DNA of 64,000 nucleotides from Onthophagus taurus (GCF_036711975.1 NC_091976.1:15872001-15936000); one strand, 5' to 3'; numbered from the stretch's first letter, positions 1-11,340 are shown. The notes: a model not told the origin generated them from the letters alone. A program made the numbers and translations.

Positions 1-890
1 AAGGCACTTGAAGCTGCCTCCTTTTGTATACATAAATGGAGTGGTGTGAGACCAAGTAGGGCTTCCAAAGCAGCTTGGAATTAGTGTGTTTAGCATAAGA
101 ACAAAAGTGTATGTCGTCTCATTTCTTCGTCCAACTCTAACTACTGGTCTGCTTCTTCAGGATAGCCTTTGCCATTTTTTACTACAGAATTCTCTGTGAA
201 GGATTCGACATGGTCCACATTCAGAAAGTACATTTGCTGCGTTATGACCAGATGGTCGTCGTTAGGCTATAGTTTTTCACAGTAGGGCGTTAATATCAGA
301 TGGTGTCCTAGATCATTACCAGATGGATGATGAGAACATCCGGTCAATATCAGAACCTAGATCAATCAAGGTCGTTTCAAGAATAGGTTCTCTCGACAAG
401 AATACTGAAAGTTCATTCTGTGCTTCTAAAACGTGTCCGACATCGAATTTTAATTCTTAAAGCAGGAGCTCTTACTCTGTTAATTTGACATTTTGGTTCT
501 TCATTGTATTCAATTGGGGACCTACTTGCAGTATATACAACACGTATATATCTGATAGGAGTTCCGTTTCTCTCAATGGGCTACGTCAAGGAAGGTGCGG
601 AATATAGCCAAAAACTCCTTGTTGTGTTCGTCCAGAAATTGTTGGAAACTTTAAATGCAACACTGCTAAAGGAGTTAGATAGTAAAAATTACTGTTGGCA
701 TACAATTTGTATTGGAGGAAATGTTGCCATCTCGTTCAAAAAGTATTGCTGCATGGTGGTCACCTTTTGTTTAATGTGTAGTTGAAGCTATGAGGGCTAT
801 TTTTTTCACTGTGCGTAGTTGTATTACGGAGTGTCTTTAGTATGCCCATTAATCGCGTCAGGTCGCAGTTGTCGATTCTGAGTGAGTAGT
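1..890. other. No gene recognised (left edge)
   Basis: No reading frame here has recognisable protein similarity, and short open frames on both strands look like chance. Codon texture is not that of the genuine exons further right. The stretch abuts a mariner fragment at about 896, so its right part may be the 5' untranslated end of that element. Nothing else can be supported. Confidence 0.4.
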
Positions 891-895
891 AAACA

Positions 896-1160
896 TGCCT
901 CGAACAATAGAGTCTCCCGCAAAGTGTGAAGTGTATGCCGTCATTCGATTTCTGCATGTTGAGGGGTGCATTGCAGCCGAAAATCATCGATGAACGAGTA
1001 ATGTATACGGAAAAACATTCATGAGTGACAGCAAGGTGCGGCAATGGTGTATGTAACTTTGAAGCAGGACGTAGGGCGGAAGAGTGGCAACTGATCATTT
1101 TGTTCAGTGTGTAGATGAGACAATACGAGGAAGTGATCGGTTCATAATTTCAGTATTGAC
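896..1160 (+). pseudogene. Mariner-type transposase, N-terminal HTH fragment
   Basis: Starting at an ATG near 896, the plus strand reads MPRTIESPAKCEVYAVIRFL, then HVEGCIAAENHR, a stop, and later MSDSKVRQWC. This is the paired-like helix-turn-helix start shared by SETMAR-like mariner transposases, where 'SPAKCEVRSVIRFL..EG.SAAEIHR' and 'MSD..VR.WC' are conserved. Several stops and at least one frame change follow, and the DDE catalytic region is absent. It is a short dead remnant. The open frame on the opposite strand over the same bases is a shadow. Confidence 0.6.
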
Positions 1161-1544
1161 TGATTCATTGATTTATTCCAACTAAAACACAGTTAGGGTA
1201 TAGTATATTGTTGTATATTGGTATAGTATTTATATTAGTATATTGATAAATGAATGCATGATTGTATTTTTTATATACCAAGGTTGTTGATAAAGGTTTA
1301 ATGTCTAGCCACGGTTAAACATACATGTCTAGCCGCAACCCAACAGTTTAAACACGGTTGTTGATTATGGGAAAAGCTATTTTTGAGTATTCTTGAGCGT
1401 TGTCAGTGTCGCGATGTTTCTTCTTTCGGCATTTTTCAAAAACATGGCATTCAATTGCGTCATTTTAACTTCTTTTCGGTTTTTAACGCTACAGGTTTTG
1501 TATATATTTGAAATTTGGCTTCATTCCGTCCAAGGCTGGATTAA

Positions 1545-1740
1545 CCAGTAGGCGCTTGAGGCGCGTGGCTCAAGGCCCTGCACCCACAGGGGCCCGGTTC
1601 TGGTTTGATATTGCATAGGCTTTCGTCCGATAAGAAAATCAAGAAAATTAAATATGTAAAGGTTTTTATCTTTTAAAACTGCTAAAAAAATGTTTCAAGT
1701 AACCCCGTTTGATTGTACTTGTTAATTGATTTATTGATTT
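1545..1740 (+). repeat. hAT-like terminal sequence and leader
   Basis: A GC-rich block at about 1545-1615 (GGCTGGATTAACC followed by GGCGCTTGAGGCGCG and runs of GGCCC) contrasts with the AT-rich surroundings. It resembles the GC-rich ends common in ZMYM-type hAT elements. It lies just before an hAT reading frame, and a similar GCGCCTCGGGCCC patch recurs near 3145. I infer that it is the 5' end of that element. Confidence 0.4.
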
Positions 1741-2960
1741 ATGAAGAAACAAATGAAAATAAAATACTGTTTCACTGCGAGACTCTTATATGCGAGTTCA
1801 AACTCTGACTGGAAAAGTCTTACGAAGACTTTAAAAAGTCATGAAGAATCTAAAGTGCATATAAAGTCAATGGTGAGATTTGCTCATCGAACATCATTAG
1901 ATATGAAATTAAAGAATCAAATTCAAAATGAAGAACTCTACTGGCGAAAAGCAAGGTTTATATATAAGAGGTTGTCTAGATTCGTACGCAATCATACTGC
2001 GCATTACGTCACATGTGGAAAATAATACCGCCAAGCAATTCAAATTAAACAAATGCACGGAGCACCACATAGCCATGAGGTTGCGTGCGCAATCCGTGAT
2101 CGCTTACGTCACGAAACACTCCTGCTCTTGCCCCTCGCCCACAAACTAAATCAAAGTATTGCAGCATAGGTACTTAGACAACCTTTAATATATAAACCTT
2201 GGGCGAAAAGTCGTAGAACGTATACTAGCCACTGTAAAGTTTCTTTCAAGACAACGATTACCATTTAGAGGTTCGTGCGAAAATATAGGTAGCCGTTTCA
2301 AAGGCAATTATTTGAGTTGCCTAGTTTACCTTGCCAACTTCGACGATTTTTTGGCAGAACATTTACGTCGATTTATAAATCAGGGAAGAGGTTCTGTTAG
2401 TTATTTGTCTCATCACATATGTGATGAATTTATTGAAATAATTAGAGATAGAATGTTAAGTACATTCAGTGGTGAAATTAAGGCAGCCAAATACTTTGGC
2501 ATTATCGTCGATTCAACACCAGACGTAAGTCATTGTGATCAACTTAGTCTAATTTTAAGATACGAACATGAGGGACAAATATCAGAACGATTCGTAGGAT
2601 TCATTAAACTGCGGATTGTTAACAAGAGACAGCTTTAAGTAAATTAGAACAATTAAGCCTCAGCATTCAAAACTGTCGTGGACAGAGCTATGACAATGCA
2701 GCCAACATGTCTGGAAAATATTTATGCCGCTATTTATGTATCCTGTACTAACCACTCATTAAATTTAGTGTTCAATTTTGCATGTAAGTCGTGTTTAGAA
2801 GTTGCTAATTACTTTAATATAGTGCAAGGTATTTATAATTTTTTTCATCGTCTACACATAGATGGTAAAAATTAGCACAAAAAGTTAACCCAACTCCCAA
2901 GCGTTTAAGTGATACCCGTTGGTCTGCACGCCATGATTCTGTTTATATTTTATTTGTAAA
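1741..2960 (+). pseudogene. hAT transposase (ZMYM1-like/DUF4371 type), broken
   Basis: Pieces in successive frames follow the order of a ZMYM1-like hAT transposase. First comes a TTF-type zinc-finger remnant with SDWKSLTKTLKSHEESKVH (about 1815-1860). Then comes the DUF4371-like segment at 2312-2638, with FDDFLAEHLRR, EIKAAKYFGIIVDSTPDVSH and LSLILRY. Last is 2678-2875, with the conserved CTNHSLNLVF and a tail ending in DTRWSARHDSV near 2930. Frameshifts and stops separate the pieces, and no hAT C-terminal dimerisation domain follows. The family assignment rests on several independent motifs in order. The copy cannot encode an active protein. Confidence 0.7.
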
Positions 2961-3409
2961 TTACAAAACTATTAGTGATATACTGTCAACATTTGTAAAT
3001 GACGAATATGAAAAACCCATAAGTAAGAGTGAAGCTTCAACTCTTCTTAAAAACAGAAAATTTTGCATTTGTCTTCTTGACAATTATATGGTCGAACATT
3101 CTGGAGAGTAATATTAGACTTTTTTTGGGTCCCAACAATATAGAGCGCCTCGGGCCCACAAAAGGTGGATTTTGGGCCCTGATTTCGTCCTTGCACTCCG
3201 ACGGCAGAAAGAAATGATGATTCTTTGCGAGCGCCTTACAATATTTCGCTACTTATAGCAAACTCAGGAAAAACGCATACTATCCCAGAACAGTTGATTT
3301 TGTCAGCCGTTGAAGAAGTTTTAAGAACTGTCACAAACCTGCATCTGACATCATTAAAATAATTCCTTTAAGCAACAAGACAGTTCAAAGGCGTATTGAT
3401 GAAATAATA

Positions 3410-3895
3410 AAATATAGCTCTATATAGCTGGATGAGTCAACCTTACATAGCAATAAAGCATTATTATTAGTATATGTTAGTTTTATTATGAACGAAGAAG
3501 TGCTGTTCGCAAAAACTTTGAATATCGACACTAAAAGCGAATCAATACTTAATATTTTAAAGGATTACTTCAACCAATTCCTTTATCAAATATAATATCA
3601 GCAGCAACAGATTGGGTACTTACCGTGGTTGGGCGCTACCGTGGTTATTTAACTATTTAAAACAAAATGTACTAAAATGTTAGTAATACACTGCGGTATC
3701 CATCAAATAACATTAAGTTCCTAATAATCTGAGTTGTACATTACAGAAATCTCTTCAAGTTGCAATTAATACAGCAAACTGAATCGGAACCAACGAGTTG
3801 AGAGAATTGTTCGGTCACATTGAAATACGCTCGCTGCCGAAAGGTTTATGTTGGTGACGAGTTGCTATCTGTTTTAATGACCAGAGGCGGCGCTA
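3410..3895 (+). pseudogene. Second hAT transposase remnant (ZBED5/SCAND3-like) with terminal repeat
   Basis: Around 3430-3580 the plus strand reads LDESTLHSNKALLLVYVSFI, then NEEVLFAKTLN. It continues as SAATDWV and later HCGIHQ (about 3690). These match the 'LDESTD...LLVFVR..E.LFC..L', 'G.CTDGA' and 'HC.IH...L' blocks of SCAND3/ZBED-like hAT transposases. Near 3884 a GC-rich motif, CAGAGGCGGCGCTACCGGGG, looks like a typical hAT terminal inverted repeat and probably marks the element's end. Many stops show that it is dead. Confidence 0.5.
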
Positions 3896-3924
3896 CCGGG
3901 GGGTGCAAGGGGTGCCCTTTTTAA

Positions 3925-4396
3925 TGTTTTCTCCAACAATATCTTATCTTTCTTTTGCAGTATTTAGACCTGTCAGCAGTAGCTAGTCTTCAGAAAGCAG
4001 TATTTAGTCACCACAAAGCAATTTTAGTCTTTAGAAGGCAGTATTTAGTGTTCCAGACGTTGTATTTGGACCTGTCGGAAGTATCTAGTCTTCAGAAAGG
4101 AGTATTTAGCCTTCTAGAAGCAGTATCTAGTCTTCTGCCAACGTTATGTATGTTTTCTCCAACAATATCTTATCTCTCTTTTGCAGTACTTAGACCTGTC
4201 AGCAGTATTTAGTCTTCAGAAAGCAGTATTTACTCTCCACAAAGCAATTTTAGTCTTTAGAAAGCAGTATTTAGTGTTCCAGATGCTATATTTAGACCTG
4301 TCGGCAGTATCTAGTCTTCAGAAAGCAGTATTTAATCTTCCAGAGCAGTATCTAGTCTTCGGAAAGCAGTATTTAGTTTTTTAGAAGCAGTAGATC
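3925..4396 (+). repeat. Two-level tandem repeat (short unit inside a 226-bp unit)
   Basis: A phrase of about 20-30 bp built on AGCAGTATTTAGTCTTCAGA is repeated many times with variation. The whole array is itself duplicated: TGTTTTCTCCAACAATATCT begins at 3925 and again at 4151, a 226-bp period, and each copy is followed by the same succession of variant phrases. Two overlapping open frames (3955-4384) translate the repeat and have no protein character. I call this a higher-order minisatellite. Confidence 0.8.
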
Positions 4397-4963
4397 TTTT
4401 TATTATCTATACGGATCTTTTACCACCCGGTACCTCATTTCTGCAGCTGTTACTTTGCTTTTGTGCTTATCCTGCATTGGCAAAGTTTCCGTATTCGTGA
4501 TTTCCTGTCGTGTGCAATAACAAGACAAGTCCATTGGTTTCTTGTTGATATTCTTCGCATTCTTTTATTGAACACATAAGTATTACCATGAAAAATCATG
4601 TTTGGTTTATAATCAATTTTTTGTTTTCTCTGAACAGTAATTTCAGACTTCATGTAGACTTTGAACAATGTAATTCCTGTTTTTTGCTAAAGTCTAATTT
4701 ATAACTATTGCAATTTTAGACTTTTTCTTGCAAATTAACCTTCTGACCAGAGTATTCCCGACTATTCCCTTAAGTTTGGTTTTTCACCAGTATAATTCTT
4801 AAATTTTTGCTGAAGTATGGATTATGATTATTCCAGTCTTTTTTAAGTTTATTAAAATTCATTTTTTGTTAATAAATTAGATTAAATTAACATGGTTTGG
4901 AATTTTGAATTATTTCTTTTTTAATATCTGTATTTTTGAGTATTTATATACTTTTTTTTTTAG

Positions 4964-6336
4964 AAAAATTTGAACTTTTAAACATGGTTTTGAACTTGGA
5001 CGCACTTTCAATGGTTCACAAAAAACTCCCCGTAAAAAATTTGTATGAAATTTTAGTCGCTAGTTGTTTTAGAAATTTATTTTTATTACAAAGAACCATT
5101 TTAAAATATTTCCAACAAAGTGGAGGAGACTTTTCCAAAATTAGCTACCCGGAAATTTATCATTTCTATCCTAATTTATGTGGACATTTTGTTACTAGAG
5201 TTTTTGGAAAAGGAGAGACTGATGAATCATTAGGTACAATTTACAAAAATAATGATTAATTATTATTATGATTGACGAATTTTTTTAGAACAAGAACGAA
5301 AAATTATTCAAGATAAATTATTATTACCGTTAACAATGCCATTTTTCAGACGAGGAAATCGATACATTTTTAATTCCGACCAAGAAGATGATTCTCCGTT
5401 AATTAGTCCTCATTTAAGCGTCAAAAACACAAACAATGGTAATTTTATTCAAAGGGGCTTTTGGGTTTTTTTTTAAACGTTAAATATAGTTTAATTTTTT
5501 TCTTCTTTATAGATAATAGAAAAACTCTTTTAAAATGGACCTTAGTTTACCCATCACCTTAATATCCCGTCTTTTTTAACCACAACCAAAAAAAATCAAA
5601 TAATAAATTTCTTACCCACTTCACCCTCTTTTATTACCTTAAATTTTTTATTAATTTAATATTACCTTTTTAAAATAATTTTTTTTTAGGTGGTGAAATC
5701 GCTGTAGTTCGAGGAAACTACGAATATTATCATTATTCTCAACAAAAAATGGATGATAACGGTTGGGGTTGCGCTTATAGATCGTTGCAAACCCTCGCTT
5801 CCTGGTTTAATCATCAAGGATACTCTACTAAGTTAGTTCCAACCCATCGAGACATCCAAAAGTGTTTAGTAGATATTGGAGATAAACCACCAAATTTTAT
5901 TGGCTCAAAACAATGGATTGGTTCAATGGAAGTGGGATTTGTCTTAGAAACACTTTTAGGAATAACCAGTAAAGTCCTTCAATGCAGTTCTGGAGCAGAA
6001 ATGGGATCAATTGGTTTAGAGTTGTTAACTCATTTTAAAACGAATGGATCCCCAGTAATGATTGGTAAAATTCATTTTTAAATTATAATTAAATTAATTT
6101 GATTTTGTATTTATTTTTGTGAAGGAGGAGGTGTTTTGGCACATACTATTTTGGGGGTTGATTGCAACCATGATAATGGAAACGTAAAGTTTTTGATTTT
6201 AGATCCTCATTATGTTGGTGGTGAAGATTTAGATAAAATTATTAATAAGGGTTATTGTGGGTGGAAAGGTGTTGAATTTTGGGATAAAAAAGCTTTTTAT
6301 AATATGTGTATGCCTATTGTACCGAAATGTTTATAA
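4964..6336 (+). CDS. UFSP2: Ufm1-specific protease 2 (C-terminal part of the gene)
   Basis: UFSP2 is the cysteine protease that processes the ubiquitin-like modifier UFM1 and removes it from substrates, largely at the ER. The exons I can join are 4964-5233, 5289-5438, 5690-6064 and 6125-6336, all with GT-AG borders and consistent phase. The catalytic core is clear: the Cys in [14 protein letters not shown], the Asp and His in [11 protein letters not shown], and the conserved GSRQWIG-like block (GSKQWIG) and [15 protein letters not shown]. The N-terminal part of exon 1 ([20 protein letters not shown]) matches the region before the peptidase domain. Exon 4964 follows a good acceptor with an open frame before its first ATG (4984), so earlier exons should exist. 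I could not find them before 4964; they may be beyond the window or lost among repeats. PSMA3 starts 373 bp downstream on the same strand. Confidence 0.9.
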
Positions 6337-6709
6337 TTTAATTCATTTATTTATAATTAATGTTTAATAATAAAGTGGATCATTTTAAATTTGATTTACT
6401 ACCACCAAGTACCAACATTAAAATCGTAAAAAATACTTTCAAAATAAAGCACAACATTTTAATAAAATCATTAATTTGATTAATAATAATAAAGTTTTAG
6501 GTACAATTAATTAAAATAGTAATAACACTTTAATATATAACCATGTTTTTTGATAAAATAGAAATATTTAAAATTTGTTACCAACCTTTAAAACCAAAAA
6601 TTCCTAGATTCGTTTGTCAAACAGCGGTACATAACCAAATTGCAAATCATTCTCTTACAAATCATTTTTAAACTTGCATAAAACAACACTTTTATAGTTT
6701 ACCCCAAAA

Positions 6710-7665
6710 ATGAGTTCAATTGGAACAGGAGTAAGTCTAAAAGAATTCTCTTAAATCCTTATTAATTCCAAACAACACTATATCTAACCTCACTTTTTTG
6801 CAGTACGATCTTTCGGCTTCGCAATTTTCGCCGGACGGTCGCGTTTTCCAAGTGGAATACGCAGTTAAAGCTGTGGAAAATAGCGGAACTGCGATTGGTC
6901 TCCGTGGAAAGGATGGGGTTGTTTTCGCGGTGGAAAAATTGGTGACTTCAAAACTTTACGAAGCGGGTGCCAACAAACGCGTTTTTAATGTTGATTCGCA
7001 TGTTGGAATGGCCGTTTCTGGGCTTATTGCTGATGCTAGGCAGATTGTTGAGATCGCACGGAAGGAGGCTTCTAATTATCGAGCTCAATACAATGTTAAT
7101 GTCCCTTTAAAATATTTAAACGAACGTGTGAGTATGTATATGCATGCATATACATTATACAGCGCTGTAAGACCTTATGGATGTAGTGTGATTATGGGAT
7201 CATGGGATAGATTAGATGGCCCCCAAATGTATATGATTGACCCATCAGGAGTTTCATATGTAAGAACAAAACAAAAAATAAAAAATTGGCGTTTTTAATG
7301 AATTCTTTTTTATTAAAAGGGTTATTATGGATGTGCTATTGGAAAAGCTAAACAATCAGCAAAAACTGAAGTTGAGAAACTAAAGTTAGGGAATATGACA
7401 ACTCGAGAATTAGTAAAAGAAGCTGCTAGGATGTAAATTTATCTTCTTTGGGTATTGTGTTTGTTAATCATATTGTTTTGGTTTCAGTATTTATTTAGTG
7501 CATGATGAGTTGAAGGATAAAAATTTTGAACTGGAATTATCATGGGTTTCAGAAGAAACTCAAGGCAGACACGAACGAGTTCCCGATAATGTGTTTGCAG
7601 AAGCTGAGAAGTCTGCAAAACAAGCTATTGAGGCGGATTCTGATTCAGATACAGAGGATATGTAA
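6710..7665 (+). CDS. PSMA3: 20S proteasome subunit alpha type-3
   Basis: This is an alpha-ring subunit of the 20S proteasome, in cytosol and nucleus. The exons are 6710-6730, 6804-7259, 7320-7432 and 7488-7665, giving 255 residues, the same length as human PSMA3. The short first exon encodes MSSIGTG, and the frame continues into [20 protein letters not shown], the signature alpha-subunit N-terminal motif. The body contains GIAIG-like and [10 protein letters not shown] blocks, [17 protein letters not shown], and [21 protein letters not shown]. The tail is acidic ([11 protein letters not shown]), as expected for alpha-3. All splice sites are canonical and no residue expected of the family is obviously missing. 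The leader before 6710 is short, and the 373-bp gap to UFSP2 would hold its promoter and the UFSP2 3' end. Confidence 0.96.
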
Positions 7666-7996
7666 ACGAAAATTATGTTTTTTTTTGTATTTGTAAGTTT
7701 TATGGTATAAATATAAGTTTCGTAAGTAAATCTTTATGTTACTTTTACTTTTTCATTGACATCAATGAATATTTAAAAAAGAAAAGAAGTAAATTGTAAT
7801 AATACTGCAATGATCTTCTTCTATGGCGCGACAGCCTGATGTCGGGCCTTGGCCTACTTTATCAGGCCCCTCCATTCCTACTTATCTCTAGCCCTCCACT
7901 TCTAATACCTCACACCCAGAACACTTCTCATATACAGTTAATTATAACAGTTATATATTCAGTTTAAAAAACGCGCGTCAGATCATTGTCATGTGA
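7666..7996. other. PSMA3 3' flank and short GC-rich repeat
   Basis: The first ~100 bp is AT-rich 3' UTR-like sequence. At about 7815-7915 a GC-richer segment begins CTTCTATGGCGCGACAGCC and contains GTCGGGCCTTGGCC. It looks like a dispersed retroelement tail, but I cannot name the family. No gene is visible. Confidence 0.35.
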
Positions 7997-8100
7997 ACGG
8001 GGCCTAATTATCATACTTGACGTCATCATTGCAACTATGCAAACAATATCACAGTATATGCGATTTGTCTATTGTAATACCAATACTGTGATGTTGGTTG
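7997..8100 (+). repeat. Truncated foldback MITE copy
   Basis: The stretch TAATTATCATACTTGACGTC followed by ATGCAA, ATATCACAGTAT and CCAATACTGTGAT resembles the palindromic element at about 29684-29816 (TAATTATCGTACCCGACGTC, ATGCAACCAGTATCACAGTA). This copy is interrupted on its right by the gypsy pol fragment, which begins near 8098. Confidence 0.55.
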
Positions 8101-8913
8101 TATATACTCTTCCACATCCAGATCGGGACATGGAAAGATCATTTGAAACATTTGCGACTTGTGTTTACAGCTATGCATAAGGCAGGTCTTACAATAAAGG
8201 CAAAGAAATGTGAGTGGGGAAAAGCTCAAGTTGTTTATCTAGGACATAAAATAGGACAAGGTTATAGAACTCCATCTGAAGCAAAAGTAGCTGCAATAAA
8301 AGAATTTCGACGACCGGTAACAAAAAAAGATATTAGAATCTTTTTAGGGATAACTGGATATTATAACCATTACATACCAAATTATGCAGAAATTGTTAGT
8401 CCTTTAACAGACGCTTTACGAAAAGGAGCCAAAAACAAGGTTGAATGGGATGAACAGAAGGAAAACGCATTTAATAATTTAAAACAAGAATTAACTAGTA
8501 GTAAAGTGTTAAAAGCTCCCAATTATAAAAGAAAATTTATAGTACAAACTGATTGTTCAAAACGAGGAATGGGAGTTACTTTATCCCAACGTGATGACGA
8601 CAATAAAGAATACCCTGTACTGTACTTAAGCAAAAAGCTAACTGAGAGAGAACAAGCTTACAGTGCAAGTGAGTTAGAATGTGCTGCATTAGTTTGGGCA
8701 GTGAATAAATTAAAACCGTATCTATATTTAACTCATTTTATTATTGAAACAGATCATTGTCCTCTGACTTGGTTAAAACAAATGAGTAATAAAAACGCTA
8801 GACTATTAAGATGGGCGCTTCCTTTACAAACGTTAGATTTTACGGTAGTTTATAAGCCTGGAAAAATGTGTGGCAACGTCGATTCGTTATCTCGTTATAA
8901 TGTTGAGATGTAA
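8098..8913 (+). pseudogene. Ty3/gypsy retrotransposon pol fragment (RT end plus RNase H)
   Basis: An uninterrupted frame of ~270 codons begins inside the reverse transcriptase palm/thumb (TWKDHLKHLRLVFTAMHKAG, then KKCEWGKAQVVYLGHKIG). It continues through the connection (FLGITGYYNHYIPNYAEIVS) into gypsy RNase H. Visible RNase H motifs are FIVQTDCSKRGMGVTLSQ, the catalytic Glu region SASELECAALVWAVNKLKPY, and TDHCPLTWLK. It ends at the usual DSLSRY motif and then a stop. The N-terminal half of RT, with the YxDD box, is missing, replaced by an unrelated repeat. No integrase follows. An intact frame suggests a fairly recent insertion despite the truncation. Confidence 0.85.
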
Positions 8914-9700
8914 GAGTTATTGTTTTGTGACTTAAATATTAGACGAATTTATCATGTTATTATTTGCCCAATGTTTTAATTAAGAGACCATAAAATCTTG
9001 AGTTGGGCAAATGCTTACTTGTGATGAGAATCAGCCTATTGGATGTCAGAAAAGTAGATTTCTACCATCAAAAGGCTGATTTCACCGGGCGCAAGTTGTT
9101 GTGAATCAAAATATTAAAAAAAAAAACTAATTATAAAAAGTGGGCTACGACTACTGTATTTTTATAATACAAAAAAAAAATGATTAACGAAAAATATAAA
9201 TAATATGAAAAAGTCAAGAGAATGGCGCGCACATGCGACCATTTACATCGTGGCGCGGGGGTTGATGTCTTTTGCGACTCGCTACGCGCGTTTAAACGTT
9301 TGATAATTGCGGCGTGTAAAGCTGATCACAATAATTAGTTTTATATAAGTAAATTCTATATGTTTTGATCGTTTATATTTTCTATTGTTATCTTTGAGAC
9401 ACGGTACCTTGGGTTCGTCCCGTTTCCGTGTCCAACTGTATACGTAAATAAATAAATAAATATGCCGTGAGCGGACGCTCCAAGAGCGCGGTCCAACATG
9501 CACGCTTGTGTGCGCTCCAAACGTACGCTCCAAAACTGTCGAAAAAACTCTTGGTGTAAAAGGCGCTTATGGCGATATCGGTCATTTAGGTTTCTGACAT
9601 TTCTATCGCATGCAACAAGCGCCGATATCGACTCGATAAGTGTGATTAATGACAATGATGTGTGTTAAAATATTGCGAATTTTGATTAAACTGTTCAACC
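8914..9700 (+). repeat. Gypsy 3' region or LTR-like non-coding sequence
   Basis: After the pol stop there is ~330 bp of non-coding sequence with TTGAGTTGGGCAAATGCTTA and a poly(A)-rich patch. A GC-rich patch follows (GGCGCGCACATGCGACC, GCTACGCGCG) and then, near 9445, a short (TAAA)n run. The composition jumps suggest the leader or LTR of the retroelement plus unrelated sequence. I could not find a matching 5' LTR, so LTR status is inference. The reverse-strand open frames at 9282-9655 show no protein signature. Confidence 0.35.
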
Positions 9701-10279
9701 CATGCTTTTTTTTACCATATTTATGGATATTTTATTTAGTTTGATTTTCTATTACTGATTTTCGTTCCATAACTAATTCCACTAACAATTTTTTTATCGA
9801 AAGAAGTAAAATTCTTCGATCGTTTCTCCACAAATCATAAGTTAGTTTGTCTGAAGCCGAAGCTTTCATGTCAATATTTGGTGGTTGAAATAGTATTTGC
9901 AACGCTTCTGGACCAACCTTCCATTAGGTTTTTTTTTTATATCAGTAATGGCTACATAAGAATATCTTAAGTTTATGACAAATATAATATATATCGTTTG
10001 CGGCTTACAAACTTATTTAAAAAATATTTCCCAGAAACTATTAACGTTAGAACTAAGATTTCTTATATGAACCTACAAGGAATATTACAGCCTATGAAAT
10101 GGGCAGAAAATTGGTAAAAAAATCCCTTTAAGATGTGTAACCCGAAGGGGTTACTCTGTTCTTATACTTCTTTTATCGTTACCGTTATGAAATCTCAATA
10201 TCCTCTATGTTTCACCAAACTTGAAATTTTATGATTTTGACAGTGGAAAGCTTTTCATTGTCAGTATCTTTATAACGGT
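9701..10279. other. AT-rich sequence, nothing recognised
   Basis: No coding signature or repeat boundary is visible. A small hairpin (AACCCGAAGGGGTT) lies near 10139, but with no context. Confidence 0.4.
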
Positions 10280-10790
10280 GTAGATTGTAACGGTTCAAGA
10301 CCGCAAGAGGAGTGCTTCGGCCACTATTTCTCCAATGGTGTATAATGTAGCGCCTCAGCCGAATGCACCCTCGACTATTAGCATTTTAACAATGTACAGT
10401 CGTGTTCACGGGAAATGCGTACAGAAGGTCAAGAGCTGTTGTGAGATCCGACATGCCGCTGGCTAAACGAGCCGAGCCGAACGCACACGAAGCTCGTGGA
10501 GAGGAACTTGTGACGGTACCGGCCAGGTAAGCGACATGTCGCATCACACAACAGCTCTTGACGTTCGGTACGCATTTCCCGTGAACACGACTGTACAGTA
10601 TATCGTCTTTATAAATATCTCTCTGACTACGTATAATGTAGTGTCTAGGGAGATTGTAGCACCTCGCTTAATAGCCAGTAAAATTTAGTGCCTCGATTGC
10701 AAGTGACCCCAGCAACTATCTCTCTAATGGTGTACAATGTAGCACCTCAAGATGACCTCGGCTATTATCACTTTAACGATTTAATCAGGA
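10280..10790. repeat. Dispersed GCGCCTC/GACCTCGGC repeat, degenerate copies
   Basis: The phrase '(T)CTCTAATGGTGTA(T/C)AATGTAGC(G/A)CCTC' followed by 'CTCGGCTATTA' appears at about 10330-10380 and 10720-10770, with weaker versions near 10300 and 10660. In reverse complement the core equals the CCGAGGTCGCTTGC...GAGGCGCTAC motif found at 29368, 25870 and in the tandem array at 59881. This array is interrupted by a 197-bp inverted-repeat element. Confidence 0.6.
10397..10593. mobile_element. 197-bp Tc1/mariner-type MITE
   Basis: Terminal inverted repeats of about 50 bp are visible. The left end starts CAGTCGTGTTCACGGGAAAT and the right end finishes as its reverse complement; the inner part (CAAGAGCTGTTGTG / CACAACAGCTCTTG) is also inverted. 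TA dinucleotides flank both ends (10395-10396 and 10594-10595), as expected for Tc1/mariner target duplication. It has no coding capacity. Confidence 0.85.
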
Positions 10791-11340
10791 ACAAACCACA
10801 GATGGAGGTGTCAAATCAAAGCGATCATGCTGTATGATTGTGAAGTTTGGGGTATCGGACTTGCCAACTGTAGAAGACTCGTCATGGTGTAGAGGAGAGG
10901 CGCTTTGCGCACGGCCAGTACATACTGAACTGTGTACGCACCAGCCGTGTTGGTGATTGCCGAGGTTCCTTCCATAGATCTCCTGTTTGCCGAAAGGAAA
11001 AATGTCTATGAAGCCAATGCTATAGCAAGGTCAACTGATGCGAAAAGAACGGTGAACGGCGAATCTTATACATCACGCAATTTTTGACTACTTCCGAAAC
11101 TAGCTATGGAAGATCGGAAATGTGGACTGTCTTTCATACCCTTACGCTGACGCCAGAGTGGATGATGCAGAGAACACGCTCTTCACCTGTAATAGATGGA
11201 GGATGGCTGGGGACAAACTGGCTATCGAGGTTGGACCAATAACATTATAAACTATTGTGGGCCGTATAATAGCCGCGGAAAGGTGCGGGGACCCAAGTTC
11301 TGGTTCAGAAGAAAAGGAAATGGACACACTTGACAGGTAG
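10790..11340 (+). pseudogene. R1-clade LINE fragment (C-terminal part)
   Basis: Translated pieces in shifting frames match the end of R1-type ORF2: LYDCEVWGIGLA, RRGALRTASTY, then APAVLVIAEVPSIDLLFAER. A remnant of the C-terminal zinc-knuckle region follows, around DAEHTLFTCNRWRMAGD (about 11165-11215), and then VGPITL and KEMDTLDR. Internal stops and frameshifts show that it is dead. The opposite-strand frame at 11142-11327 is a shadow. Confidence 0.6.

Noticed and set aside
504..785. 93-codon open frame on the plus strand
   Set aside because: Composition and lack of any family motif suggest chance; no splice or upstream context.
760..1098. 112-codon open frame on the minus strand
   Set aside because: It is the antisense shadow of the mariner HTH fragment at 896-1160.
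3955..4384. Two open frames with repeated YLDLSAV..LQKAVF
   Set aside because: They translate a minisatellite; the repeat explains the open frames.
8098..8913. Intact endogenous retrovirus
   Set aside because: Only the RT end and RNase H remain; no gag, protease, integrase or envelope, and no LTR pair was found.
9282..9655. Three overlapping minus-strand open frames rich in Arg and Cys
   Set aside because: No conserved motif; GC-rich repeat sequence. Frame openness is a composition effect.
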